A stretch of DNA of 60,230 nt from Clostridiales bacterium UBA4039 (GTDB lineage Bacteria; Bacillota; Clostridia; Lachnospirales; Vallitaleaceae), in NCBI GenBank assembly GCA_002382805.1, contig DGAD01000026.1, positions 347 to 60,576 on the forward strand, given 5' to 3'. Below the pieces are notes generated by a model that saw only the letters and a program-made list of their open reading frames with translations, ran no database searches and had not been told where the DNA came from. Positions 52,601 to 60,089 of the stretch are shown one piece after another; within the stretch, counting starts at the first letter, position 1, and every line of letters begins with the position of its first letter. Position numbers and translations under genes: made by a program.

Positions 52601-55158
52601 ACTTCCGTTAACTTTTCATAGGTACTATTGGGAAGCAATCTCACCGATGGCTCATAAGGAATAGACACATCTAAGTCTTCTTCATTGATATTGCCACCTT
52701 CATCCACATTATAGAGTTTGTATGAATAGATTGCTGTCGGAACCGAATAAAGAACAATAATATCATCTCCTGTCGATGCCGTATATTCAATACTATAGGT
52801 TGTGTTATGGTTCGTCTCTACAGTATGGGTCATATTGTATAAGGTTTCAGCGTTAAAGGTGAACGTCGAGGCTGGAGTGGTCACTTCAACAACCGGACCA
52901 ATGGAAAACGTTCCTGTATGTCCATCCACTGTTCCAGAGGAAGATGAGGTGCCATAGGAAGTTGTTGATTCATTATAGGCTCCAGACAAGTCATCACGCT
53001 CCATTAAGTCATCAAAATACGGAGGTGAAGCCACGACTGCCAGTACCTTAGGGTCTGAATATACCATAGAATGGGTGCCTGTATACGACAAATAGGACGT
53101 ATCGTTTTTGTCCAGATTGGCACTGACTAATGTCGACGTAAAGTTTTTATTGGTTCTACTTGACTTTAAGTCCTCAGGAACGGCTGCACCTGCATTGCTT
53201 TTATCCAAGTTCATCGATAGCAAATACGTGGGTGCATACTTTTTAATATACTCCATGGAAAAGTTTTCTTCTGAACCCTCTTCAAGAACTTTATCCCGGT
53301 AGGACTTAATCCTCCAAAGTTTATTCCACCAGTTTTTATAATAGGCTTCTCGAACAGTTGTTGCAGGTGTTACAACCGTCGCTGAAGCTGTGTTTTTCAC
53401 ATTGATATACTGGGCTAAGGTGGATACGGTTTCATTTTCATCTCCTGTAAAGTCAACCACCTGAAGATCATACTCCACATAATGTTCAAAATCGTTGATA
53501 TCGATGTTGCCATTTTGCATCAACGCTTTATTGTCTGTTGTATAGACTAAGTTCATATCATTATTATTCAGCTCAAAAAAGAGACTGTCAAAATAGATTC
53601 CTGTAGCTTTGCCAACGCCGTTTTTTACTATATCAATATTCGCCGGCATAAGAGGAGAGCTATAAAAACTATATGTCCTTTCATCAAGGACTGTAGCATC
53701 CTTCAAAAAAGTATACTCTCTTGCCTTCTCTAGGTCGACGCTTCCATCGCTGGTAGCAAACATTACATCCTGGTATATAAAGCGTCCTGTCTCTTGGTCA
53801 TAGGCAAATAAATCAAAATTCCTTGATAAGCTTGGAGACTGGATAAAATCTTGCCCATTCCATTCATAGACTGTTATAAACCTAGACGTCGTATTTTGAT
53901 TTTGTATATCTGTTGATAATTGTCCTCCAAGAACTAACGTCTCTTTGTTCACGCCAAGTAAGTCACCAAAAGCAAAGCTAGAGCGAACGATACTCGAACC
54001 GTCATAGGTTAACTCAATGTCATAATGTTCTTGAAGCATCTTTGCTGACTCGCCGAACATGATTGTCGCCTTACTTGGCTTATTATCATCAGGTCCATAA
54101 TAATACCCCCATGTCACACCCAAGTCATCAATATTATCCGAGTTGACATCGCCTGAAACCATGGAGACCATATTGGAGACATAATTGGTTTCATTAAGAT
54201 AGTGCGTCCACACATGATTCCAGTTCCCAAAGTCAGTATAGTCCTCTGTGGAAGTACCGGTAGCTAATTCATATACTTCAATACGCGACTTATTAAGTTC
54301 CGGGATATATACAGCAATCTCGTCAATACCATCTCCGTTGTAATCCCCGGTTACAATCTGAAGATAGTTTTTTAATAAAAAAGGCGCTTCTGTAAAATTA
54401 TCCCTTCCGCCAACCCCTTCTTCACCATTGCCAATCACTTGATTGTCAATAATCGCAGTCTCCTGCCCAAATGTCCAGTTTTCATCCTCACCTAAGGACC
54501 CAATGCGTATATACACGCTGTTGACCCGATTCAAGTTTTTGGTATAAATCATAACCACATCATTTTCTCTGCCTGTACTATCGCCACTAAAGTTCCCCTC
54601 AACAGCTGATGATACGACGGGTTCCTTATCACTAATCAAATTAGAACTTTGCAAGTATCCTGTCTGTTGTATCGATTTAATCGGATGCCATGCATATGCT
54701 TGGCTAAGTGTATCCGGCAAGGTGCCGGTCGATGTGATATCTCTATTCATAGGGCTTGCTGAGAACACATCAAAATCCCTGTTGACATTATATCCATAGA
54801 CATTGATGGATTGCCAAAGATGCATTGGCTGAGTTGTCTTTGACATGTTTGAGGCATCTAGGGTACTCTTATCCTCAGAGACGGATGTAAATGCACCCAC
54901 ATCAAAGTTCGTCGTGATATCATAGAGTTCATTGACCGGATTCGGTACATACGTATCCTTCCCATAAGGATTATCTGTACTTTGTGGATTATATCCATCT
55001 GGTGTCATGGAATTATCAATCCCCAGCGCATCATAAATATCCGAACCTCCACTGTTTTCGCTGGTTTGTACTGAGCGCTCGGCAACTAATACATTTGATG
55101 TCATGGTGTTGATTAAGAGAACCACCGTGAGCAAAATACTGATCTTTCTTTTTATCAT
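46651..55158 (-). CDS. Giant SLH-anchored multidomain surface protein
   Basis: The protein has 2,835 residues. After a signal peptide (about 1-28) come FG-GAP/VCBS-like calcium motifs (about 260-380, GDYNGDGIDE, GDVNSDNIDD) and a long region of unknown fold (about 480-1,000). A fibronectin-III-like domain follows (about 1,020-1,125). Next are InlB-B-type repeats (about 1,580-2,060, PGYTFDKWYVD and similar), two cadherin-like beta-sandwich domains (about 2,226-2,404, LKIEGLSLSPAFSYDVKEYSA), a Gly-rich hinge near 2,410, a family-typical membrane-distal domain, and three SLH modules (about 2,640-2,835). It is anchored to the cell wall and reaches far out. The start is supported by GGAGGG. It is a strong candidate for adhesion or matrix binding, unproven. 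Confidence 0.92.
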   Translation of the reverse strand: MIKRKISILLTVVLLINTMTSNVLVAERSVQTSENSGGSDIYDALGIDNSMTPDGYNPQSTDNPYGKDTYVPNPVNELYDITTNFDVGAFTSVSEDKSTLDASNMSKTTQPMHLWQSINVYGYNVNRDFDVFSASPMNRDITSTGTLPDTLSQAYAWHPIKSIQQTGYLQSSNLISDKEPVVSSAVEGNFSGDSTGRENDVVMIYTKNLNRVNSVYIRIGSLGEDENWTFGQETAIIDNQVIGNGEEGVGGRDNFTEAPFLLKNYLQIVTGDYNGDGIDEIAVYIPELNKSRIEVYELATGTSTEDYTDFGNWNHVWTHYLNETNYVSNMVSMVSGDVNSDNIDDLGVTWGYYYGPDDNKPSKATIMFGESAKMLQEHYDIELTYDGSSIVRSSFAFGDLLGVNKETLVLGGQLSTDIQNQNTTSRFITVYEWNGQDFIQSPSLSRNFDLFAYDQETGRFIYQDVMFATSDGSVDLEKAREYTFLKDATVLDERTYSFYSSPLMPANIDIVKNGVGKATGIYFDSLFFELNNNDMNLVYTTDNKALMQNGNIDINDFEHYVEYDLQVVDFTGDENETVSTLAQYINVKNTASATVVTPATTVREAYYKNWWNKLWRIKSYRDKVLEEGSEENFSMEYIKKYAPTYLLSMNLDKSNAGAAVPEDLKSSRTNKNFTSTLVSANLDKNDTSYLSYTGTHSMVYSDPKVLAVVASPPYFDDLMERDDLSGAYNESTTSYGTSSSSGTVDGHTGTFSIGPVVEVTTPASTFTFNAETLYNMTHTVETNHNTTYSIEYTASTGDDIIVLYSVPTAIYSYKLYNVDEGGNINEEDLDVSIPYEPSVRLLPNSTYEKLTEVFEDLPDIGASVLTHTLGDPTTYPSSLDNYQHAIAYKGDPTGVGFSSNAASIIQSVEITEESSEVFTNGFEIMTTYQWGWQTSFTGGSTAGFTVGGGADWTTGKVEGTGSLFTAEMQNMPLEAEPYGYGYNWKVFMHKHRMDDGSSIPVVNYLVSGVVAPPKLPQDFEQVIDNNASEETIDYSKNIKLQWTYDELISGFEIYREYDFPSGSGRIKIATVPFSKGTDVDSDKVYEFSYIDTQLNPNTEYKYSIQAIGAQEPRRSIYSETLVARTTTDVGYPSIELEGLMTGTDTSVPNLDLKVDSAKSVKAIIKDGDTLLDTAPNNSDGLTLQWQALNNGVWQDIPGLTTDTISFRSPSLKASGTQYRLRVNRVYYDEGSRETYYISTYSKKFQLNVSKYDVFFDEAKIRESGGKYALDVTIKPDNLAQVAPTKLLSLSVTGNNFKKTVQVPLSPVAGAGEATLNALGTADLGVLNDGIYSVTIAYSGDEKFNSRRYIGEYPFVTGSSTSGYYLSLGEGGKSVFEYNAPLQLETFEVTEGSKIPFTEVTYKYSKRDGSQLQDYTEGMNIQAGQYIMFAYSAQGWLIDFKDFEIKPLDVIVRIVNANPAQNTKNTYIMSKTDTGILPENENPRYAYEIVSDQYDQGTKNQMIEVLESSALSFETMIVNTAGNRVEEELNGLLAPSSYTIHPLAKEGLPGDYRFIYEQTQFIVYGRSLEVIADVEKINGEAAGEVSINANKNFASQYREGSSLMFMAHPFDGYDFDGWEIINLDNGNPVALEQEVQKESILNYILEEHPIKIIANFKEKQRIVTTTITPNNDAGSVNMYVGETLISSGVILNKGITVDVIAQANPGYTFDKWYVDQTPSGATGEHEGTKHPNGTYSLSHVVTDASQAKITAHFARDKYLLNLSGNIQAINAKTGAVIFNGSKVSGDTLIQLKVKEGYSVNDGALWEIEGSTFDGQEYLDADANPTPVFSITEPTIVSLSTVANKYDLSVSTVTGGAIEIWLNDVKQRPGDLKLQGGDKMTLVCKPEIGYRLSALEVNTVSIDERLENGELIPEYTIDSITSDIDVEAEFTPFTPEETYSVQLFDTNDALEKIEYTYINQYDEQLPSQETVTGPAIEIYKDYSVRFDVSTKQGYAIKRWYLNDRIVKVDDKEYRGTSYILAKPNADAKLDVTSAANIQYMFSYVDSDRFRVTDVKNNPIPSGNHAYPAGKEFVISANNIPEGQMINYWMLNGQVLYDEVIPSNMATFSQMDRRPVIDEQIRYSLDQNIHDIDVEFINAYTLAYNQPEHSKWSIVVDKPNPYKINADGSYTVQEGASATYRIEPERGYEIVSVSHNNIHYPINDRLGECIFTVDNVTSDTMIQAVVKKRSDYAILSDLKIEGLSLSPAFSYDVKEYSANVDYLVESLNIEAIPFDKTSSVKVVGHTDLSAGNNKVQVLVTAEDGITQEIYTIYVTKEKAPSSESRLSSLYIKGVKISPEFHPDVKAYTASIDHTQTSVNVVVASMESTADVQVIGHTGLVTGDNKVQIVVTAEDGVSNSIYTLHVTKEAPPAPPSGGGGGGIREEIILPSTDSFEEPVTVDNETIVRLNVEYEHTQKSDTVVVDEGTLLNMVEQVLKESSQQKTSPNVQINIQSEKSLETAAIHMSTEAIKNLVSNNRSSLTLSTNTVTVTLDAKALEHVSKNADETVILDFAKVNAGEVEEENENDTALTYDINILSGEEEIKTLSEGSAMVEIVYPLKKGQDPKGINVYHINEAGKMNRVPSTYDAKKECVIFSVNHFSHYRVTYDVLQAWEIPYADVSADTWYEQAVKYVDYHNYMRGTSATEFLPEGTMTRAMIVTVLWRIENEPKSFDAIAEYDDVDAQAWYAQAVRWATSKNIVRGYSEDVFGPDDMLTREQLAQILMNYANSKQLDTHKQADLTSYLDEEEIADWAFEAVSWANAQGVLTGTTGDVLAPKESATRAQVAAIIMRFMETVYQ

Positions 55159-55201
55159 TGCTATAACCCTCCAATATAGTTTGTTAAAAAAATCACTTTA
55201 C

Positions 55202-55228
55202 TATGATTTTACTTCTTTTTATGATTTT
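55202..55228. repeat. Direct repeat TATGATTTT, 18 bases apart, upstream of the giant gene
   Basis: TATGATTTT occurs at 55202-55210 and again at 55220-55228, 44-70 bases before the start codon of the giant gene. It could be a regulator site, but AT-rich chance repeats are common. Confidence 0.3.
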
Positions 55229-55271
55229 TTTATATATGGATGCTATAAGTGGCAGAATATTGGAAAAAGAC

Positions 55272-55313
55272 GCAAAAAACAGCAGCTACGAAAATCTGAC
55301 GTAACTGCTGTTC
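55272..55313 (-). terminator. Terminator of the nucleosidase-like gene
   Basis: On the minus strand ACAGCAGTTACG and CGTAGCTGCTGT form a stem with one mismatch and a 9-base loop, then TTTTT. It lies 18 bases after the stop. Confidence 0.8.
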
Positions 55314-55329
55314 TCCTTGTGTTTTTATA

Positions 55330-56229
55330 TTACTCTGATGCTTTAAGGTTGTTGTTAATATATGCTTTTGCTACCTCTATTGTAAATTTTTGTGAATCTT
55401 CTCCGGTTGTACGATCATATTCTTCTTTGTGGACTTCATTATTTGAAAGAATACGGATACTTAAGAAGGGAATAGCATAGTTTTTTGCAATCTGAGCAAC
55501 GGATGCTGTTTCCATTTCTTCTGCCGATGTCCCTAACGTCTCATGCAACCATAGGATACGATCAATCTCTTTGTTCCATTCGTCAGCTGAACCAATGGTT
55601 CCTTCTACAACTTTCCCTTTGGTATGCAAGTCTTTTACACTATTAGCAGCCTCTAAAAGCTTAGCATCGGACTCAAAACGGTTGACATCTTTCCACTCAC
55701 CGGTTTCTTGGTCCATAACTTCCAAGTTTAACTGGTGCCATGTCGTCGGATGTATACCTTCACCTTTTTCTACAAAATCTGTTTTAAAAGCGCCCATGTT
55801 AACGATATATTTACCAAGAACAATATCATATTTATGCAAATCCGGATCATGTCCTCCTGCAGTCCCTTGATTAATAATCGCCACCGGATTAAACTGTTCT
55901 ATAGCAAGGACCGTTGATGCTGCCGCATTACTCATTCCAATACGTGTTCTTGAGATAATAACCGGATAATCATTTATTGTTCCTTTGGTATATTTCCATA
56001 CACCAAGAGTTACCTCTTCATGGTTTTCTAATGCTGCCATCATAATTTCTGTTTCAACATCCATAGCCCCTTGAATAAGTAATGGTCTTTGGTCGGACTC
56101 AATGTCCTCACTTACTGGCTCATTGCCTTTAGATAACACATTTTTTGATGTTATACCTAGAACAACACCTACAATTAAAACACCTACTATACCTATAATA
56201 ATACCTGATTTTTTGAATAAATTATTCAT
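55330..56229 (-). CDS. Membrane-anchored MTA/SAH-nucleosidase-like protein (PNP_UDP_1)
   Basis: The 299-residue protein has an N-terminal membrane anchor (about 8-27, GIIIGIVGVLIVGVVLG), so its catalytic part lies outside the cell. The core (about 49-295) has PNP_UDP_1 motifs: LLIQGAMDVETEI, INQGTAGG and the base/ribose-binding EEMETASVA (237-245). In cytosolic MTA/SAH nucleosidases the catalytic Asp is in SD. Here it reads SNNE (262-265), so Asn replaces it. This may change or abolish hydrolysis, or mark a distinct subfamily. An extracellular nucleosidase could recycle purine or sulfur compounds, or remove signal molecules. It lies downstream of the LytTR copy 2 gene. Confidence 0.8.
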   Translation of the reverse strand: MNNLFKKSGIIIGIVGVLIVGVVLGITSKNVLSKGNEPVSEDIESDQRPLLIQGAMDVETEIMMAALENHEEVTLGVWKYTKGTINDYPVIISRTRIGMSNAAASTVLAIEQFNPVAIINQGTAGGHDPDLHKYDIVLGKYIVNMGAFKTDFVEKGEGIHPTTWHQLNLEVMDQETGEWKDVNRFESDAKLLEAANSVKDLHTKGKVVEGTIGSADEWNKEIDRILWLHETLGTSAEEMETASVAQIAKNYAIPFLSIRILSNNEVHKEEYDRTTGEDSQKFTIEVAKAYINNNLKASE

Positions 56230-56295
56230 TTTCTGCCTACCTTTCTGAGTATATACTTCGCATCAATCCGTTAACACAAGGTGCTAACTAGTATA

Positions 56296-56323
56296 ATTAT
56301 ATACAGGTTCAAATATTATGCAA
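56296..56323 (-). promoter_or_regulatory. Predicted promoter of the nucleosidase-like gene
   Basis: TTGCAT (56323-56318) and TATAAT (56301-56296) are 16 bases apart on the minus strand. Confidence 0.5.
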
Positions 56324-56330
56324 GCATTTT

Positions 56331-56379
56331 CCGAACATTTTATTAACTTTTGTAAAAAACGTTCGGTTTTTTATATATC
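56331..56379 (+). terminator. Plus-strand terminator-like hairpin in the nucleosidase upstream region
   Basis: CCGAACATTTT and AAAACGTTCGG pair with one mismatch around a 14-base loop and are followed by six T on the plus strand. The minus-strand tail is not a T run. No plus-strand gene is known here, so it may block antisense transcription or act in the minus-strand leader. Confidence 0.4.
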
Positions 56380-56410
56380 CTTACTCAGATTCGGTAAATA
56401 TTTTTTTACT

Positions 56411-57196
56411 TTATACCATCAGACTTTTATAGGTCATATAAGTTGTACTGATCTGTCGATATTGCCGCTTTCGGATAGGAATTCGCACACCACTATCCAT
56501 GATAAAAACTTGGTGGTGGCTATCCAAGGTTGCACACTGCATATTGATGATATAACTTTGATAGCACCTTAAAAAGCTTCCCGTAGGTATGATCTGCTGT
56601 TCTAAACGATTAAGCGTGTCATAGCTTTCCAACACCGTGCCGTTTTTGAGACAGATTTTCACCTTCTTCTTAAAGCTTTCTATGTACTCGACTGCAAGGA
56701 GAGGTACCACACTTTTTTCCCTCCCCACCGAATCATGTAACTCTAACAAAATCTGTTTTTCTTTTTCTCGCGTACGCTCTAAAGCGTATTGTGAAAACCG
56801 GGCCTTTTGATCATTAGGGTCCATCTGTGGCGGCTTAGTTGCATCACGTATAAATGCAATCAGATACTGCTTACCCTTGGATGTAACGATCTTTGAATTG
56901 ATTTCTGTGTGAATAAGCGTTCCATCCTTTTTCACATTGAGGCGGCCGATGTACTCTTGCGGGAAAAGGTCTTGCTTGGTATACTTTTCTTTTATATAAA
57001 AGCACTCCGACGCAGGAACTAAATCTTGAATATTTAATTGTGTAATCTCTTCTATCGTATAGCCAAACATATCCGCACCGGCTTGATTACATATTAATAT
57101 ATCACCGTTGACATTTTCAATAAAAATCCCATCTAACGATAGATTAAGAAAAATCAATAACTCATCATCAAACAACGCTTGGTTTTTTGGATTCAT
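56411..57196 (-). CDS. PAS-LytTR transcriptional regulator (copy 2)
   Basis: The 261-residue paralogue of the protein encoded at 45706 has the same PAS domain (LSLDGIFIENVNGDILICNQ, FGYTIEEITQLNIQDLVP) and LytTR domain (VEYIESFKKKVKICLKNG, GSFLRCYQSYIINMQ). The two differ mostly in the linker and the C-terminal tail. No response-regulator domain is present. It sits 45 bases after the aspartate-dehydrogenase-like gene and may be cotranscribed with it. The nucleosidase gene downstream has its own promoter. Both copies lie beside surface-associated genes. Confidence 0.88.
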   Translation of the reverse strand: MNPKNQALFDDELLIFLNLSLDGIFIENVNGDILICNQAGADMFGYTIEEITQLNIQDLVPASECFYIKEKYTKQDLFPQEYIGRLNVKKDGTLIHTEINSKIVTSKGKQYLIAFIRDATKPPQMDPNDQKARFSQYALERTREKEKQILLELHDSVGREKSVVPLLAVEYIESFKKKVKICLKNGTVLESYDTLNRLEQQIIPTGSFLRCYQSYIINMQCATLDSHHQVFIMDSGVRIPIRKRQYRQISTTYMTYKSLMV

Positions 57197-57241
57197 CCTA
57201 CCTGTTTTCCTCCTAGACCCTCCCCTTAAAGCTTACACTGC

Positions 57242-58036
57242 TTATATAAAAACAACGGGTGAAGCAAGGTTCTTTAATATTGCCACCACACTCCATGCAG
57301 CAATCGCATAGTCTGTAGCGCCGATATTCAAATCAAGATCTATATGGTCTCCTTCGACTTGTATTCTATAATCTTCACCTATTTGACCGGGAACTGCATC
57401 GATGTTGAACTTGGTCTCTTCAGGTCCTGCACTGGCAAGAGCTGTGGCATAAATCACGTTAAATACATAGGGATAAATATCAATAATCTCTTTAGCCGTC
57501 CCAGTATATACCCGCTCCGGTTCTGTAATACCTAATATTCCTTCTCTGTTAAATGGAGTATAGGCAACAAACTGTGGCGGTTTTTTAGATGTAATCGTCA
57601 CATCAATAGGGGTCTTACTCATATAAAGTGCTGTCTGAAGAAGGTTAAACGCCCCTGTCGCTCCACCTGCGATATATATTTGGGTATTGTTCTGCGATGC
57701 GACATCAACGACTCGCTCATACAAGGCAACATCTGCAAATGCCGACGTTGATAACACAATCACATGGGATCCGCCTTGTAAAATCGTCTCTGTATAATCT
57801 ACTACTGCCTGAGGTGATGCTGCTTCTGATACAAAATCCGGCTGTAGCGCCATAAGTTGTTCAATATTTGTACATGGTGTACAGTTAAAATAATCGGCAA
57901 AGCGCTGAGTCCGCGCCGGATTTCTCCCTAGGACGCCTACCAGTTCATACTCTGAGAGAACGCCGTCCTTAACCGACCTTGCAATCACCTGATTCAAATA
58001 ACCGTAACCTAATAATGCCAATTTCTTTTTCTTCAT
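57242..58036 (-). CDS. Aspartate-dehydrogenase-like protein (NadX/DUF108 family)
   Basis: The 264-residue protein has a Rossmann N-terminus (ALLGYGYLNQVIARS, about 7-21; the usual third Gly is replaced) and a C-terminal catalytic domain. The DUF108-type motifs ASPQAVVDY, YIAGGATGAF and YVFNVIYATALASAG are visible. Family members oxidise L-aspartate with NAD(P)+ to iminoaspartate for NAD synthesis. No other NAD genes are near, so another amino acid or role is possible. AGGAG precedes the ATG. Confidence 0.8.
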   Translation of the reverse strand: MKKKKLALLGYGYLNQVIARSVKDGVLSEYELVGVLGRNPARTQRFADYFNCTPCTNIEQLMALQPDFVSEAASPQAVVDYTETILQGGSHVIVLSTSAFADVALYERVVDVASQNNTQIYIAGGATGAFNLLQTALYMSKTPIDVTITSKKPPQFVAYTPFNREGILGITEPERVYTGTAKEIIDIYPYVFNVIYATALASAGPEETKFNIDAVPGQIGEDYRIQVEGDHIDLDLNIGATDYAIAAWSVVAILKNLASPVVFI

Positions 58037-58138
58037 TTTAATACTCCTGTCTAGTTGTGTGTTGTTATGTCTATTGTTCTAGATATGCCTATTGTAGCTA
58101 ATTATACACAAAAATACAAGGAAGAAAAGGTAACCACA

Positions 58139-58474
58139 CTATTTTACAAAGTCTTCGCGCATCGGATTAAATATATCCAACAATACGCCGGGTTCTTTAC
58201 ACACACAGCCATGAATCACATTGTCAGTTTTTAACATGCTATCGCCTGCAACTACCGTTTTTTTCACTCCGTCAATCTCAAATTCAAATTCACCACTAAC
58301 AACATAAGTTACCTGGGTGTGAGGGTGAGAATGCAAGGCACCTACGGCCCCTTTTTCAAAAGTATTCTCAACACACATCAGTTCCTTATTATAAGCTAAG
58401 ATACGTCGCGTCACTCCTTTTGCTACTTCTTCCGGTTTAACTTGTTCATAAAAAACCCATCTCTCGTCTATCAT
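58139..58474 (-). CDS. Cupin domain protein (Cupin_2)
   Basis: The 111-residue protein is a small beta barrel. Motif 1 GAVGALHSHPHTQVTYVVSGEFEF has the HxH and E pattern of metal-binding cupins, and motif 2 is GDSMLKTDNVIHGCVC. It could bind a divalent metal. It is separated from the dehydrogenase-like gene by about 100 bases and may share its transcript. The reaction is unknown. Confidence 0.85.
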   Translation of the reverse strand: MIDERWVFYEQVKPEEVAKGVTRRILAYNKELMCVENTFEKGAVGALHSHPHTQVTYVVSGEFEFEIDGVKKTVVAGDSMLKTDNVIHGCVCKEPGVLLDIFNPMREDFVK

Positions 58475-58676
58475 ATTTGTCCTTATGCGATATCTTTAGA
58501 TACGAATATCACATTTTCCTTTCTTCGTTTATATATATTCATTATACTATGCGGTCCATTGTATGTACATTAGGTGTTCTTCTTTTATTATCGTTGTCAA
58601 AAAAAAAATCTAAAAAAATACCCGCAAGATGAAAATTTCTACTATAAAGGGAGCATATCATTTTTGCTAGGTAAAC

Positions 58677-58952
58677 TTATGACCTCTCTAACAAGTTTTC
58701 TATAGCATCTATATCATTTGAGTAATTTTTCAAAAGATAATCTGCATCAACAGTTGGCCTGGTAGTAAAGCCACTAATTGAATACAACAAGAAACCACCT
58801 TTTAGAACAAGATTATTTTTATAGCTAGATCGAGCCAGTCTCCTGATGAACTCTTCTTGGCAAAACAGATTTATAAGCTGTTGTAATGGGATACCTTGTT
58901 GCCTTGCTTTGTTTTTCAATTTTGCTAATACCGACGCTGCAATATTACCCAT
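58677..58952 (-). pseudogene. Truncated AbiEii-type toxin (nucleotidyltransferase)
   Basis: The 91-residue fragment keeps the N-terminal half of AbiEii/AbiGii toxins, with KGGFLLY and the nucleotidyltransferase DADYLL pattern. It then ends at ENLLERS, about a third of the normal length of roughly 280 residues. I saw no continuation in any frame before 58500. It probably arose by deletion or replacement of the 3' part and is unlikely to be active. ATG overlaps the antitoxin stop as TAATG. Confidence 0.7.
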
Positions 58953-59548
58953 TACAACCACACTCCTATATATGTTTGAGTCTTATTCTTTATATTGAAT
59001 ATTTCTGCGTACTCAAAAAGTTTTCTTACATTTTTCTTTGGATCTTTTACATAGTGCTTTATTGCATTGTTAAATACTTCTCTCTCCAACTTCTTCTCAT
59101 AGCGGAGGACGTCGCAAATGGTGCGTTCTCTATCATATATTCTTACTTTTACATTCTCTATTTGTATTTTATCTACACCAATTTCAAGGAATTTAGGGTC
59201 AAGGAAAAAAGGCTTTATCATAGGATAATCAATATCATACTGACTTTTATTGCTATTTTTGTCTACTGCAATCTGCCAAGCTGATGGTATTCTATCTGTA
59301 TACCCATAGTGCATTAAAGCACTTTCAAGAAAAATCACGGCATGAGGAAATAGCTTTTCAATAACAGCTTCTTCTCTGCTCATTTCATCTGTTAGCTCAT
59401 AATAACCTCGCTTGATTCTAAAAATTAATCCATCATCAACTAATTTCTTGATTTGCCTATTAGAAAAACCTAAATCATTAAGCTCAGATGTCTTAAGTAC
59501 CCCGCCATTATTTGTGAATTCTTTTTTCAATTTATCAATTACAATCAT
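58952..59548 (-). CDS. AbiEi-type antitoxin of a type IV toxin-antitoxin/abortive-infection pair
   Basis: The protein has 198 residues. It has an N-terminal winged helix (KTSELNDLGFSNRQIKKLVDDGLIFRIKRGYYELT, about 18-52) and a C-terminal domain with VRIYDRERTICDVLRY, both typical of the AbiEi_4 antitoxin family. The start at 59548 uses GAGGTG six bases before. AbiEi binds its own promoter and counters AbiEii. The toxin gene behind it is cut short, so this antitoxin may be a leftover, or still act as a regulator or anti-toxin for other copies. Confidence 0.85.
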   Translation of the reverse strand: MIVIDKLKKEFTNNGGVLKTSELNDLGFSNRQIKKLVDDGLIFRIKRGYYELTDEMSREEAVIEKLFPHAVIFLESALMHYGYTDRIPSAWQIAVDKNSNKSQYDIDYPMIKPFFLDPKFLEIGVDKIQIENVKVRIYDRERTICDVLRYEKKLEREVFNNAIKHYVKDPKKNVRKLFEYAEIFNIKNKTQTYIGVWL

Positions 59549-59723
59549 TTTTCGCACCTCACAGTCCGCTTTCTTTTTTATAAGCGTACTTTTAAGTACA
59601 TTTTACCAGGATTTTACTATATACACAAGAATTCAAATAATATCTTTGTGATTGTCAACGAAAGTTTGAGCCGCGGGGATGCGGACATAATCCTGGACCA
59701 TTAATAAAGTTAGGAGGTTTCAA

Positions 59724-60089
59724 ATGTATTCATATGAAGATTGAAAAAAAGCTATTGAATTACTCATAAAATATGATTTATGTTATGCAACAGTTATTAG
59801 AGAACTTGGATATCCATCAAAAGGGTCTTTACGTAATTGGTATTATGCTTATAAAGCTGCTGATACGATAAAAAGCAGTTATAGTAAAAAAAGTAAGTAT
59901 AGTTTTGAGGAAAAGCAAAAAGCAGTCAATTATTATATTGAACATGGTAAAAATATAAGGCGTACAGTTAGGATATTGGGTTACCCTAGTCGTACGTTAC
60001 TGGATAAATGGATTCGTGAAATTGCCCCAAGTGAAAAAAAATATTGTGGATCAGACGGAACTAATATACACTATACTCAGCAGGAATAA
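59724..60089 (+). pseudogene. IS3-family OrfA-like transposase remnant with in-frame stop
   Basis: Reading from an ATG at 59724 (after TAGGAGG) gives MYSYED, then TGA at 59742, then 114 residues in the same frame. They hold two helix-turn-helix-like units (CYATVIRELGYPSKGSLRNWY and RRTVRILGYPSRTLLDKWI) typical of IS3-family OrfA proteins. The frame stops at 60087 without the usual continuation, and no OrfB follows in the window. It is a decayed insertion sequence. Clear terminal inverted repeats were not found. Confidence 0.8.

Noticed and set aside
58886..59284. Plus-strand hydrophobic 132-residue frame
   Set aside because: It is antisense to the AbiE genes, has no ribosome binding site and is rich in Tyr/Phe/Leu as expected for the reverse of AT-rich coding DNA.
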